In this document: positions 38,501 through 49,668 of the stretch, piece after piece | Layout: each line of letters starts with the position of its first letter | How positions within the stretch are numbered: the stretch's first letter is position 1 | From: Fasciola hepatica | Lineage: Eukaryota > Platyhelminthes > Trematoda > Plagiorchiida > Fasciolidae | Length of the DNA: 64,000 bases | Direction: 5' to 3' | NCBI GenBank assembly: GCA_948099385.1 | Contig: CANUEZ040000113.1 | Location: forward strand, 7,886,501 to 7,950,500 | The notes under the pieces: model-generated | Told to the model about the DNA's origin: nothing | The model's input: only the letters and a program-made list of their open reading frames with translations | Databases searched by the model: none | Program-made: the position numbers and the translations under genes

Positions 38501-41500
38501 CTCATAAGAGGGAGAAACGCAAATAAATTATAGAGACAGTCACGTGAAGGATTGTTACGAGTTTAAGGGTGCAACTGATAGTGAGGCGCGGCATTGGCAC
38601 AGTGTATGTCAAACCAATAAGTGTAAGAATTTCATAATTTCACTCATAAAGTCGGTCCTCCTAATTATGTCTGCTTCTTATATTGCTTTGGTATCCGATG
38701 TCACAATGATCTGACTGGGCTACTGAATGCAATGCGCCTTATTCCGGCTGATTGCTGATCAAACGTTTCCAGCATTTCCGAACACGCGAGGATGCGACGT
38801 TCACATATGGGAAGCCACTGAGTGACTTCAACTGACAGCAACCAGATATCCGAGGTACAAGGAAGTTGATCGACTTATGTAACGCTCTCTCGCTGTTGTT
38901 GGCGCAACGAAGATAAAATGATTCTTTGTGATGTGTGTCAATCAACTCATTATGCTCACGTTTGAATGGTGGTGTAGCAAAGCGTATATAGGTGACTTTT
39001 GCATTTATGCAAACCGGGAATTTTATCTATTCTGGAAAAACTAAAGAATACGCGTTGATTATAATAAGTTTCTAAAAGTTGGATGAAACAGATTTACGGC
39101 GTATTCATCTATGGTGACCATCACGCCTACTCTGCATCACGAGTTGAAATGCAACCAAGTTGGATCTCAGAATTACCAGCACCAACTAAATGGGTGACAG
39201 GATGGTACAATTATGAATTGACGGGTGGGAGGTGGGGTGTACATCTGTAGATTTTATGCACTGTCTGAACTGATTTTTGTGTGATAATGAACCAAAGGGA
39301 AATGTGTTTGTGATCTACGTGATGGTCTGAATGCGCCGTCCTCTGAAAGTCTTTCGTTACCTAGCTTGAACTTTCAGAAACCGACTTTAAAAAAATGAAT
39401 AAATCGGTTTAGTGCTTCATTTGGTGCCCCTCAGTCACCCTCGTATTCCTCGTTGAGATCTTATTAACGAAAACTGTCTCTGGTAAATAAAATTGGCGGT
39501 GTACTCAGTAAATTCCCACCAAATTGAGGTAGTAAAAAAAGAATTGTTTTTATACTGTCTCTCATCAGAGCGGTGTCAAAATTCATGTATGCATACCGCT
39601 TTTCATGTACAGTGTATTCCATGGAGTTTTCACGCATGTTTCATGCCTCGTAGTAGCGTTATTCCTGATTCATTTACTGCATCTGATAACGAATTCCTGC
39701 CAACTCACCTTTGTAAAGATTTTCCACTTCCTATATATTAGGAAGTAGATGAGATTCTTCTTACAATACAATGAGATAGAGAGTCCTAATCGTCACGGCT
39801 CATTTTCGTGTTTATTGAGTAAAATATGTAGTAATGATCTTGAATCCATCCGTACTGAGAATTTATCGACCTTGACGAGTGTCGAACTCATACAATAATG
39901 TCATTCATGCTATAGTGCCACGTGCACTCTCTCAACTGCACTAAGGGGATACCTAGTCGGCGGCGGGTTCGAACATTTTACAAATGGATCACAAATTATG
40001 CAGCCAAACTACGTGAGAGCTGGCGATCCGCTAATCAGATTAGAATCTGATTCCAATAGGATTTCTCCTATGGACCTCAACCGGACTGCCTAGAGTTGGA
40101 CTACCTTTGCATATTTGGATTTATTTAACACTACTCCATGCCATCCACCCCACCTGTTGTAGCAATGACATTCAACCCAGTCATGGGCTAATCAAATGCA
40201 CTAGTATCACCTATGTAATACGTTAGGGCAAGATTAGGAATCACAGACAAACAGACGGACCAATAGACAAACAGTTAGACAGAGAGGCATACATGCATAC
40301 ATACGTGCACGCCCACATGCGTACAGGCAAACACACAGGTAGACAGATAGACAAAAAGATTCTTTGTGCATCACTATGGAGTTCATGTTCAGCTGTCACA
40401 CGATAAAATGACATTCTCATGATGAAGAACAACATAATCATTGCAAAAAGGTTTGAGTAGTGATGATTTTCTAATTCCGTCGTTCTTTAAGGTGCGACAT
40501 GACAGTTTCGGGGTACTTTGAAAACCGGACCAGGTACGGTATTGTGGAGCAGCCATAAGATTGGGTGCATGCATGAATGTGTTTATAACTGGAAAGTATG
40601 GCGGAAGCGGAAACACTTTACTGGGTGTTCGCGAATAGGGTGAGTAGAATCAGTGAGCACCTTTGTGGAAAGCTCATGGCAAGTTATGCTGTGTTGGGAA
40701 ATGACTAATTGAGTGAATTGGTGTCAGAGTATACCACTACACGAGGATAAGAGGATAATAAACCTAGGAATAACTTTGAAGTCTTTTGATAAGAGACCTG
40801 GAAAAATGACGGGAGAAGTGTGGAGCTAGTGGGACAGAAGACATAAACAAATAAAGCGTTTGATTAGGTTTGTCGGTGGAAGATGAGGTGTGAGACATAA
40901 AAGAATAGGCGTCTGATTTTTGTAAAAATATGGCTTACGTACCTTGACCAGGTTTCGGTCTAATATCACACCAGGGTACTTTACTAAATCTTGGGGCTTC
41001 AGTTGTTTGCTCTCCAGTGATGTTCTAATTTAATATTTCATACGACGACTTGTAACTAGCCTTTTAGAATAGGCCTGTTCACCCGTAATTGATCTGTTTT
41101 TTGAAAGTGTAGTGGTTCAGATCTAATACGTGATGAGAACATTCTCATCACGTTTTCCATTACTATTTTCAGGAGGTCAAAAAGGGGAATCTGAGGCGGC
41201 CAAATCAATGGAACCCGTATTACTCGAGTTGGCCGATCACATTAATATTGGTTTGGCTCGGTGTCGTCGTGAACGCTTATTACTGATTGGCATCTTGGCC
41301 ATTATAAGCTTGTTGCTCTTGCTGATCTTCGTGTACGGCCCATTCCGTCATTGGTTTTTGGTTCTGTTCATTCTGCTCCTGACCGCAATTCTCAGTCCGC
41401 TTTGGTTTGCCATTTTGATGAGCATTGTGGTTGACCACACTAGGGAACGCCGAGCATTAACAAACGGTGGTCTCGTTATCCAACTTATCCTGTCTCAAAT

Positions 41501-41570
41501 AAAAGCCATGGACGAGTCTCCCTCAGACCCTGATACTAAGGCAAGTGGTGATTATCCAATGCTGTCCTAG
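21632..41570 (+). CDS. SMPD2: Neutral sphingomyelinase (SMPD2/nSMase type), eight exons
   Basis: Model: 21632-21669, 21703-21805, 21841-21917, 21961-22147, 31622-31831, 34981-35176, 37871-38014, 41173-41570. All junctions are GT-AG with matching phases; the total is 1353 bases (450 residues plus stop; human SMPD2 is 423). The enzyme splits sphingomyelin into ceramide and phosphocholine on membranes and needs Mg2+. The EEP-fold landmarks stand in order: LNCWG (Asn11), VVLLQE (Glu47), GSGMCIFSKWPI (77-88), NGYPQFIHQADW (99-110), FYVTH (to His135), AGDFN (177-181), RLDYIFYR (251-258) and YSDHVGV (Asp298, His299). The last exon adds two hydrophobic segments, about 354-375 and 382-406, as in the membrane-anchored nSMase family. 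No catalytic residue is missing, so it should be active. The start was chosen because MSEEFKVLTLNCW aligns with the family's N-terminus. I cannot see the promoter or a clear polyadenylation signal. Confidence 0.93.
22148..26859. other. First half of SMPD2 intron 4, no gene recognised
   Basis: This is AT-rich sequence with one long (TA)n run at about 23478-23522. The segment near 23640-23700 (ACTCAAC then ACGATTTGGAATC) resembles 30212-30300 and is probably a shared short repeat. The open frames here show no domain I know. Confidence 0.4.
23478..23522. repeat. (TA)n microsatellite
   Basis: About 17 TA units are followed by one CG interruption and a few more TA units, inside SMPD2 intron 4. 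Confidence 0.95.
26860..29115 (+). pseudogene. RTE-type non-LTR retrotransposon relic (endonuclease part) in SMPD2 intron 4
   Basis: From 27613 the frame reads YLAAFNVRTLCQVGQE, then KIDVCCVSKTRIQ, GQAGVVIVLNMKAERALLD, a stop, LCTDCLDGSILVN, LFVVSVYAPTDCSSS and VVVIAGDFKLAA. After shifts it continues with GHRWRGSVEDCRSFLSTAVD and SDHALVRARFGLR, then LDARRPVPPD and RRWAEYF/EQFSWP-like pieces. It ends near 29110 with KRFKANGPDGLSPSFLKA. This is the apurinic-type endonuclease (EEP fold) and pre-RT linker of fluke RTE elements. The DxN of the active site reads DFK, and several stops and shifts occur, so it is inactive. The reverse transcriptase that should follow is absent. The part from 26860 to 27600 looks like the element's 5' region. 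It lies in the same sense as the host gene. Confidence 0.85.
29116..30717. other. SMPD2 intron 4 sequence without a recognised gene
   Basis: No protein domain was recognised on either strand. The minus-strand frame at 30154-30771 is long (205 codons) but has no familiar motif and lies in AT-rich DNA. I treat it as chance or decayed repeat. Confidence 0.35.
30718..31085 (+). repeat. Interspersed repeat, copy 1 (partner at 55081)
   Basis: Both copies share AAAACCATGGTAC near the start, then CCCGATTGGCTGACTT, GCCACTGATTG or GCCGCTGATTG, GATTTCGTTCTGTTT and GTCACAAACTGA or GTCACGAACTGA, in the same order over about 370 bases. The family is not identified. The sequence has the look of an LTR or a MITE-like element, but no ends were found. 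Confidence 0.65.
31622..31831 (+). other. SMPD2: SMPD2 exon 5 (AGDFN catalytic motif)
   Basis: Seventy codons in phase 0 lie between acceptor TTTTGCAG and donor GTAAGT. The exon encodes LVARYELNRKLDRY, then DAIVIAGDFNLEP, which carries the Asp and Asn of the EEP active site. Confidence 0.92.
31832..34980. other. SMPD2 intron 5
   Basis: The intron is 3149 bases, with donor GTAAGT and acceptor CAG. It is AT-rich and holds a short (AT)n tract. I see no gene or named repeat in it. Confidence 0.7.
32177..32202. repeat. Short (AT)n microsatellite
   Basis: About ten AT units are followed by CATATATG, in SMPD2 intron 5. Confidence 0.9.
34981..35176 (+). other. SMPD2: SMPD2 exon 6
   Basis: The acceptor is GGTTCAG and the donor GTATGT; the exon has 196 bases and leaves one base. 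It encodes CTCDRADNPYR and GERLDYIFYRTSSG. An earlier weak donor (GTATCT at 35164) is possible but would shift the phase. Confidence 0.85.
37657..37679. repeat. (TA)n microsatellite in SMPD2 intron 6
   Basis: About eight TA units grade into TATGTATGTA. Confidence 0.9.
37871..38014 (+). other. SMPD2: SMPD2 exon 7 (SDH catalytic motif)
   Basis: The acceptor is CTCCGCAG and the donor GTAAGT. The exon encodes LRKVPHDTDGLHYSDHVGVG; the SDH is the terminal catalytic motif of EEP enzymes. Confidence 0.9.
38015..41172. other. SMPD2 intron 7
   Basis: The intron is 3158 bases. It contains the degenerate ACAG/ATAC array at 40240-40365 and a B-box-like GGGTTCGAA near 39966 that could be SINE debris. 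I see no coding region in it. Confidence 0.65.
40240..40365. repeat. Degenerate tetranucleotide array (ACAG, ATAC)
   Basis: Repeated ACAGACAA, TAGACA and CATACATG units run for about 125 bases. The Cys-rich reading frame on the minus strand across it is an artefact. Confidence 0.75.
41173..41570 (+). other. SMPD2: SMPD2 exon 8 (membrane anchor and stop)
   Basis: The acceptor is TTTTCAG. The exon encodes an amphipathic lead, two leucine-rich hydrophobic segments separated by YGPFRHW, a basic loop (DHTRERR) and a short polar tail. The stop codon ends at 41570. Confidence 0.92.
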
Positions 41571-41677
41571 TGACCATATCAACTCCGGTTTCAGAATAAG
41601 ATAGGAAACCGTCAGTCCCCTACGAGTTTCCAGTTCTACCTGTATCTTTTCAGGGTCTTTTTTCACCTATACTTTTC

Positions 41678-41699
41678 CTCTCTCTCTCTCTCTCTCTCT
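41678..41699 (+). repeat. (CT)n tract downstream of SMPD2
   Basis: About eleven CT units lie roughly 110 bases after the SMPD2 stop codon, probably within or near its 3' untranslated region. Confidence 0.9.
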
Positions 41700-42130
41700 A
41701 ATCCCCTTATGTCATATCTCCTTTCACTTCATCTACTTCTTATCTAAATTACTCTTACTGTTATATTTGTAAATGTTTTGTCTGTGATCATACTTCAACT
41801 CAGCGCCTCCGTATGGTAGCATAATCACATAGGTACCTTTTCAAACCCCTCATTTTTGCTCTCATGACCAAGAAAAATGGATTTACGTTTTCTTATTCGC
41901 TTTATTGACTGGTGTAGGACAGAAACAACAAAGAACAATGCACGGCTTTCATAAGGATGAATGAGTTATTCTTAGTAAGCAAATTGGTTGTCGTATTTTG
42001 TTGTTTTGACACGGATATCGGTTTTGTATGAATAGCTAGACCTTCAAATATTATCATCTCGTGGAACAACACTGCTTGCCGCAATGATATTTTGTCCCCA
42101 CAGTCCCACTGTCATGGTCTTATTAAGAAC

Positions 42131-42314
42131 AAGAAGATGGTGAGCGAACAATTGTTTCCAATGAATTCTATACATGCTCTTACAATTCATACGGGTGAGG
42201 TAACATTAGCCAATGGCCTATGGCTAACAGATTCCAATGTTATCTCACCCATATGATTTGTAAGAACATGTTTAGGATTCATTGGAAACAATTGTTTGCC
42301 CTCCAGCGTCTTTC
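42131..42314. repeat. Long near-perfect hairpin (MITE-like inverted repeat)
   Basis: The left arm (about 42143-42207) and right arm (about 42236-42301) are reverse complements with only a few mismatches over about 65 bases. Both contain AACAATTGTTTCCAATGAAT and CATATGGGTGAG or CATACGGGTGAG. The loop of about 28 bases itself holds a small inverted repeat (TTAGCCA / TGGCTAA). Weaker pairing extends a few bases outside. It could be a palindromic MITE or a folded solo element. The target duplication is unclear. Confidence 0.8.
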
Positions 42315-42792
42315 TCCTAATATTTTGTCTCTTACATGTAGCACATAATACCTACGAAAACGATTTCTCGTGAGGTATAATTATAGTATTTTGTGAGAAG
42401 TTGCTAGAAAGATAAATTTCGGGGCAAAGCACGCCATGATTATGAAATCTGCCATAGAAAAAGACCGATCGGTCGCCGATGATCATAATCAAACAGCAGA
42501 TCACGGTAAAATTTCGGCATCAGCTTCACTTGGTGCTTTACGCCTTCCCGTTTGGGGCTTGACTGAGGAACAATGCTGCTGGAAATTGAAGTGAGTGGAA
42601 CATATTCTATGAAAATATAGTACGCTTAGAAACTCATGACTCATATGGTTATCTGATAACGTTTGGAACGATATCATGAAAAGCAAAAAACTCGCGGTGG
42701 AGTAAAGATAAGCTTGTTCATATTCTTACTCTCTTGGTAGTAGTTCCCGTTAAGTTAACACATTTTGGGTTTATCACCAAGCCTGACCGTAG

Positions 42793-42796
<4 letters not shown>

Positions 42797-42834
<38 letters not shown>
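42797..42834. repeat. (AT)19 microsatellite
   Basis: This is an uninterrupted AT run of 38 bases, flanked by GACCG on the left and CCGGTA on the right. Confidence 0.95.
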
Positions 42835-42837
<3 letters not shown>

Positions 42838-45800
42838 GTAAGGGGATTTTTCCACGAAGAAAGTACTGTTTCCCTACGGTCGATAGTGCACTTATCGGTG
42901 TAGTATTGGCATATTGGACGCCGTTTTATCACTGTTCATTTTGACCACAAATGCGCACTTACCTGCCCGGTACCTTGTGACGAACAGAACTAGCCCACGA
43001 ATTTCTTGTAAAATGAAACAGTGCTAAGATTATTAACCAATTGATCGTGATACAATTAATTAGTTCGTAATTGCTTGATCATACCTTTGGAGCATCTGAG
43101 TTTCCGTTATAGCGGTCCTCAATTTGCCAAATAAAGTGTTCTGGCTTAGGTTGCAAACTCACTGCTGACTACGACACTTTGCCATGTTAACCAAGTGAAT
43201 CTCATCGACCTCACACAAGAAACCTAACACTTACTACAAGTCCGACTCTATCAGTCAAAGCATTTGTATCTTCGAACCCTTTCATAGACAGGCTCTTCTT
43301 TTGACATGCCAAAAACACCTCCCATAATAAATACCCTGTCATTGAGCTACCAGCACTGCATGTGACCTTGCTGCCGTGTTTTTGGTCTCAGAGTTACCAG
43401 TGAGTAACCTCAGAGATGTATCCTCTGTGGGTTTGGCTTATATATCAGCATGCGGCCTAATGAAGGTCAACACTTGAATAAAAGCTGGAAAATTTGGAGA
43501 AAGGCGCAGTTGGAACATCCTGTAAACGAAGTTTTTCCGGAATCAAGCATATCATTGTTAAGGACACTTCGTCACTTTGTTTCTCTTTGATTATTCGGTC
43601 ACCAAATCTCTTGAATCCGCAGCCTATAGTTCAAGCAGGTTCACCGGTCTGCTTCCTCGTGCACTGGTCATCTCAATTTTTTCCCAACCTTTCCACCCCT
43701 GCGAAAGAACACGTTAGGGTGGTCTGTCAAATGACGAGTACAACATCTGCGCCAGTCGCCACACGCGTGCGGAGTACACGTATAGTTCAGAGATTGAACC
43801 CGAGTTCAGTACATTTTACTTCGAAAGATTTTTCTGATAATTACGAGCAATGCCGTGAGAATGTCAATGATAGAAAGTCTGCATGTTTATTTTATCCCCA
43901 ACGGTCGAGTCTTTCAGTGATGATGAGGGTAACCAACGGAACTACAACAGCGCACACCGGCATCTTGAAAAACATATGGATGTCACGTTGATACCGAAGA
44001 TGACCGAGGTTAGCAAAAGCTGACCGCACTTTTTGTAAACACACTGACATTTTTTCCGATATCAGACAGGCATGCTAGCTGTGGATTTTACGAAATGATT
44101 TCCTATTCAACCAAATGAGTCCACTAGAAGCAGTTTACTCCGAAGGTATGAAACGTAAGTCGAAATATTCCCATACTTGTATTCAGATTGCGTGGACTAG
44201 CTGGAACCAGTTAGGGTAATCAGTCTGGAACACAAGATAATCCGTGTGGTGAAGGCTAGAGAATTTCCCGGTTTAAAAATGTCAACCTTTTACCGGTTTT
44301 GATTTGTTTTTTTTTCTAATGAAGTGTTTCATAATGCCTCATCAACGTTCAGCTCACTATTGTAACGGACTTTTAGTAGTCGTTGAAATACGCGCAATAC
44401 AAAGCAAAAACTCCAAACGTGCAATTGGGGTTTTCAGTACTCATTTTTATCAAACAATCATGAACATGACACAGAAACTATACAAAACTCAACGGTAGCT
44501 GCACCGTGGATCAGAGTAGACCAAATGCAAGCAGGTTCAGGATCGTTTTAGCTACAAGCGTTCAAGTCACCGAAATTTCTGTCGAAAATGTGGGTCAAAG
44601 ATCATGGGACAAAATCAGTGCGCGCGCCTGTCAGCGCCTGCATAAGGTCAATGTGCAATGTGTGGTTCAACGAGCGAGCAGTTTTGGCACAAAACAATAA
44701 TGGGAAACAAGTTTGGGGTGTGGGTAGGGGTTCGAATCGATCTTCAGCTGGAGCCTCGAAATTAGTTGTTCTATCAATACACACTCATGTAAACCATAAA
44801 AGCTGTTTCATTTGGATTTTCAAGAATCAGTAATAATGCGTGTCCACCGAGTCGAATTTTGGACCCAGATTCGTTAGGTACATGATAGTGTTTCACCTTG
44901 ATCTTCACAGTTAGCCTCGAGAAAACGTTATCCCAATTATAGGGTTACGTAAGTTACAGAATCGGAAGGAAACAGGGACTGGTGGAAGACAACCGCGAAG
45001 AACAGCATTCCCGACGATGAGCCCGCCGGAAAAATTGTCTTACGTATGAGCCCGGCTATGGCAGTTTAGTTGTAAACATGGGATCAGAGGTGAGATTTCC
45101 CTTCCAATTTAGAGTAGTGATTTAATTAAGTGTGGTTTTTCCCGAAGAACCTTCAAGAAAATCAGCAAAAGGCTGTACACTTTTGATAACTTTTCCGATA
45201 ATACAATTTTCATATCCCCAGGGAGGTCGGTTTTGAAATTGATGAGGTTAATTCCGATAAGCCATAGCCAGTTCGGTGAAAAGATAAACAATCTCTTTAT
45301 GTGACTGCTGGAATTTCGCCACACTTTAAAATGTGGAACAGTGGACTGATCTTCTTGGCATGGAGCTTATATATGGGTTGCATGCCTGTTCAGTCATGTT
45401 TGACCGTCTACTACAAATAAAAAATTCCACCACAGAATCGATTTCATGGCCGGATAATTATGGAAGAGTGACAGTCACTAGTGGATAATATCGGAGAGAT
45501 TTTAAACAGTTGCCTTCCGCACCGGAAAGATTCGTCGAAGACAAGTGACATGAATTGTTTTCATCCATTGCTGTACAATTTCCTCTTCAACCTATGGCCA
45601 TCCAAGCTGCTACTGGGGATGCAGAAATGAGTGAATTGGTTCTCCAGTTTTTCAGTCGGCGAGATTATTGAAAGCGAAAGCTAATATTTCATTCGGGTAT
45701 AATTTATATCCAAAACGAATAGGTTGAATATCTACTGCTGCAAGATGAAAACAAACTGGCTGAATAGATCACTGGAAAAGAGCTTTATACTAAAGACGAG

Positions 45801-46849
45801 TTACCATAGCCTTGGAACTGGTACTCAGTACTGGGAGTTTTTCTGTTTTGTATCAAGAAAACGCGCAGAGGCACACCAAAAAAGAATTCCGTCCGGGACC
45901 CTTTCTAACGAATTTGTTGATGGCTCAAGCTGTATTTAAGGCAGATAATCTGGTTGAGTAGAAAGATTTCCGTCTTCATTTAGAGTCATCGGTTTGACGC
46001 TTCGAAAGTGCTTTTAGGTGGGTGAAGAAATAACCAAGCTGGAGTTCAGTAGGTATTTATTTAACCGAGTAAAATGTCCATAATTCGACCTCAGCACTGA
46101 GAATGCTATAATTTGTTTCTCTTACTCGGGTTGCGTTATTTCTGCAAGTAGTATCGAGAAAAATAATGGGTACCCTCCAGTATCAGGTAAGTGTTGCCTT
46201 CGGCATTTAGGTCAAACGTCATGGACAAGACATCCAATTATCATGCACAACTGTTGATTATACGCAGAATGTTGCGGCTTTTATTTGTTTTATTATAGTA
46301 AAACAAGTTATCCAGAGATGGAGGGTTCAAGGTTACACAGTGGTGTGGAACGGTTTCGGTTTTCAGAAAAGATGAACACTTCCCAAAAGCAAATACGGGC
46401 ATATGTTCCTAACAATTTGACCTGAAACGCTAATTTGAGTAGAATATTCATTATTTGATTGTTTATGCTTCTGAGGAACTGACAGCAGTCCAAATTCCGC
46501 GGTTGTTATATGAATTTGACTTGCATTATTCTGCTCATCTTTCACATGAAACTTCCGTGTCTTGTAGTCAATTGTTCGTATCAGTCCCAATGTACAAACA
46601 ATAAAATTTTGAATTACCAGCGAACGCGAGTCTTGTTATTGTTCACACTGGCAAACACTACTCTAAGAAAGGTCGAAAACCAGTTGGTTGGTCAAACTAT
46701 CCGGTCTTTTTCTTACAGATGCAATGCTAATGACGAATTTACCTATATTTTTAGTTCGCACAAAACGAATTTCTGCGTTTCATAAGACAGAGTCGAACAT
46801 AAGTTTATCTTTCTTAGATATTTTGTTCACAGGGGTTCCGTACGGCACA
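42835..46849. other. Intergenic stretch without a recognised gene
   Basis: A 165-codon frame on the + strand (43494-43991) and smaller frames show no known domain. A B-box-like GGGGTTCGAATC lies near 44729 without a matching A box. Nothing more can be supported. Confidence 0.35.
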
Positions 46850-47540
46850 TCGTAGAGGACCACTCACAAAAAGAACAACACGGAGCGGTCGTTTTACACA
46901 GCATTATGGCTTCGTTTCGATAAGTAATAAAAGGAAACTCATCCAGTGTTTGGAAGTTGGAGAAGTTACGATATCCTCCACAGATACCATCGAAGATGAA
47001 GTTAAAAGGGTGCGGAAAATTACCACTGAAAACAACTGTCCCGAAAGGTTCATCGATGAAAGCATGGGGATTAACAGTATCAAATCCCGCCATGAAAAAT
47101 AAGCCGAAGGCCGTCGACCTACACATCCCATTAGTGGGGGATAATGTAACAGATTGTAGGCAAGCGACTTTAAACTGCAGGCAGAACAATGCATTTTGTT
47201 GTTAAATTTCGCTTTTTATCCGCATCCCGGTCAGTTCTCGTTCTGTAGTTGAAAGACACGACTAGTGTTTTCCTTCTCTCATTTTCTGTACCGAATGACT
47301 TACATTTGTGAAGCAAGTTACTTTTTCTGAACTACCAGACTGCTTGGAGGCATACCAGAGCATCACCCGAGTTGATAAAAAAGAACTTGTGAAGAATCGG
47401 GTCGTTCAGTCAATGCCAATGACGCCTTTTCTGCCTATCTGAACCGTCGAAGGAAGTCAAAGGCTATATCCTATCCACCAACGGGGCAATCAAGATTTGC
47501 GCTAATAACTCCTTCATATACACCTAGAAACAACATATGA
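46850..47540 (+). pseudogene. Penelope-like element relic (C-terminal RT to GIY-YIG), copy 1
   Basis: On the + strand, shifting between frames, the sequence reads SGRFTQHYGFVSISNKRKLI, then TIEDEVKRVRKITTENNCPE, KAVDLHIPLVGDNV, FLSASRSVLVL, FTCEASYFF, TTRLLGGIPEHHPS and finally NANDAFSAYLNRRRKSK. The order and spacing parallel the better-kept copy at 62.7-63.45 kb: FVPLKIKKNLI, TVEEELKRC, PIYISLPFKGD, VLFESRPVV, FTCSCGTTY, TTRRLSERIREHHPAW, VNVAEAFRALY. Penelope-like elements join a reverse transcriptase to a GIY-YIG nuclease. This copy is clearly dead, with several shifts and stops and no upstream RT core. Confidence 0.78.
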
Positions 47541-48559
47541 GGTCGCAATCTACCTTGGCCCTCGGTGCAAGGTACCGTGATGTAACATTTTACCCTGTGC
47601 AGTTGACATGACAACTATCAACGCACATTCTCTCGTGTGACACTGATGACAATGTAACTATGCGCACACTCGAGTGTCAATTGGTTTCATGAAGGCCATC
47701 GATTTTCTTTTCCTGCTTCTAGTATCCTAACTCCAACAAATTACCCGTGGTAAATGCACCAAAAACAAGTTTCTGGCTACCGACTGGTTTGCTTAAGCAC
47801 CTTCTGGTTAGAATACTTCTCCACAGGGCATGCAGTATCTGTACTACTTATCAACTGCAAAGTGAATATTTGATCAATGAAATCCATTTAGTCAGTGGCT
47901 AAACTGATAATTTTATTGAATATCATAATAAACTAATGCAGAAAAGAGCCTGAGTTGTTAGTGGAACCAACGTATCACTCTGTTTTGTTCCTTTTGAAGA
48001 TGACCACATTTTATTCCTATGCATTTCATACCAATTCTGCTCTTAGTCAAACTTGTATGACAGCTCAATTAAGGATACCGCAAATCACTAGAAGGCTAAG
48101 ATCCCATAATCACTCAGATAGACTCGTTGGACTGAATGTCTTACAGGTTGTCTAGCAGTTCATTTGCGGTTGGGGTGACATGTACATCAACAGAAAAGAC
48201 GCTGCTGAGTACAAAGAGTGATCAGACACATCCTGAAATGGCTTCTGCTCTCAACGATTCAACTGGACGGCACAAGACAAATGTCGGTAAGAAATTCGGC
48301 ATAAGCGTTTCGAATCATCTCCATACAGTTGGAGATGGAGTGAACCCAGCTCGGTCATCTAAAGTGCGATTGCTCAACCGGACTACGAAACGGTTAGCAT
48401 TCTGCCCATCAGCAGTAATTCAGCAGTGAATTACTCCAATTTTATCATCGCCCGTGACTTTACTTGGTCTGAGAATGCCAATGCAGTGTTCCTGGAGATA
48501 AAATAGCTTACGTCTTACGATAAACGATTGATGTCCCTTGTCAGTACACCAAGACTCAT
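47541..48559. other. No recognised feature
   Basis: Reading both strands gives only short frames without familiar motifs. The part from 48136 on has an open + frame of 97 codons that I cannot assign. Confidence 0.35.
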
Positions 48560-48800
48560 CTGAAACTATGTTTGTTCTTGCATTCTACCTTGCTTTCTAT
48601 GCGTTTCCCATGGAACACTTACTGAACAACTTTCTTAAGAACTTAAATTACTTGTCCGATCTCTGAAGCATTTATCTGGAGATAGTGTCATATTTCGCAA
48701 TCAGTAAAACCAATTTGCAGTGCACCAAGATCGCAATTCATGTGCCGTGTTCTCCCGTAGGAAATTGGCCGACCACAAGGCTCCATTTACTCCGATCTCA
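48560..48800 (+). repeat. Interspersed repeat, copy 1 (partner near 54010)
   Basis: This segment and 54010-54170 share TTTCTTAAGAACT or TTTCTTAAAGACT, then CTGAAGCATTTATCTGGAGA or CTCAAGCATCTATCTGAAGA, then ATATTTCGC, in the same order. The later part (GAAATTGGCCGACCA near 48762) recurs near 51012. The family is unidentified. Confidence 0.5.
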
Positions 48801-49161
48801 CCAAATGGATTCCCACATAATCCACACGACTCCGGGAATGACACTTGTTTTCTGGCACCAAAGCCTATGCGTCATTAGGTGAACCGTATATCGCTAGTCG
48901 TCTCTCCAACCCCGAAGCATGCCCTACAGAGCTGATTTAGATACCAAGTTGTCATTAAAATCACTCTTCTCTTGCATTTGGAATTGATGATGTAGCCGCT
49001 GAATATCCGTCATCGACTGCATAAAGCATACACTTGATTTGAATTAGTTTGACTATATATACATAATTACCCATGTTTTATTGGTTATATTTACACCGTC
49101 TTGTGTAAACCGACAAGTTTTACTTTGGCGACCAAAGAAAACTAAATGAAACGCTTGCGAT

Positions 49162-49668
49162 TCACAATCTTGATTCTTTTCCGTTTCTGTTATTAAGATT
49201 AAAGGACTTCAATTTCCTAAGAAAGAACATGAACTGCTGGGGTTTATGACTGATCTCATTCGCAAAGAAGCAAACACATGGGAAATGAGCAACCGTACAA
49301 AACAGTGGGAGGGACTGAAGGTTGATAAAACAACGGTCATTTCCGTTCACGTGGTCGGTCACGTCAATCACGAACGAGAGGTCTTCATATTTTTGATAGC
49401 AAATAGAAAAAGCATTGGATAGCCTGTACAGAACACTGGTTGTCATCTTACTGAATGCTTTCAAGGAACTGTTGATCGATAAGAGAACATTAGAGGGTTT
49501 CGTTCCGCTGAGTTTGTTTTCTGCCTTCCGTAGTACAGGATTTATGTGTTCTTGTTTGTTGTAACCTACAAGATCTGTTCCCGCAACCAATTTATCCATC
49601 AGTATTGGCAACGGAATGTAAAAGCATTCATGCCACACGACCTTTATCCGTAATCTATGTACTCCCAA
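49162..49668 (+). repeat. Interspersed repeat, copy 1 (partner at 62245-62600)
   Basis: The + strand matches 62245-62600 in the same orientation. Shared steps include AAATGAGCAAC, AACGGTCATTTCC or AACAGTTATTCC, TACAGAACACTG or TCAGAACACTG, CTTACTGAATGC or CATACTGAATGC, GATCGATAAGAG or CAGTCGATAAGAG, and GTACAGGATTTATGTG or GTGCAGGATTTGTGTT. A minus-strand frame of 168 codons spans this copy; the other copy has stops in that frame. Because the second copy lies just before a Penelope-like 3' half, it may be part of such an element. Confidence 0.65.

Noticed and set aside
40241..40441. Cys-rich minus-strand frame as a small secreted protein
   Set aside because: It is produced by the degenerate ACAG/ATAC array and has no independent support.
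43494..43991. 165-codon + frame as a gene
   Set aside because: No domain, no splice partners and no coding-like periodicity that I could judge; kept only as unassigned.
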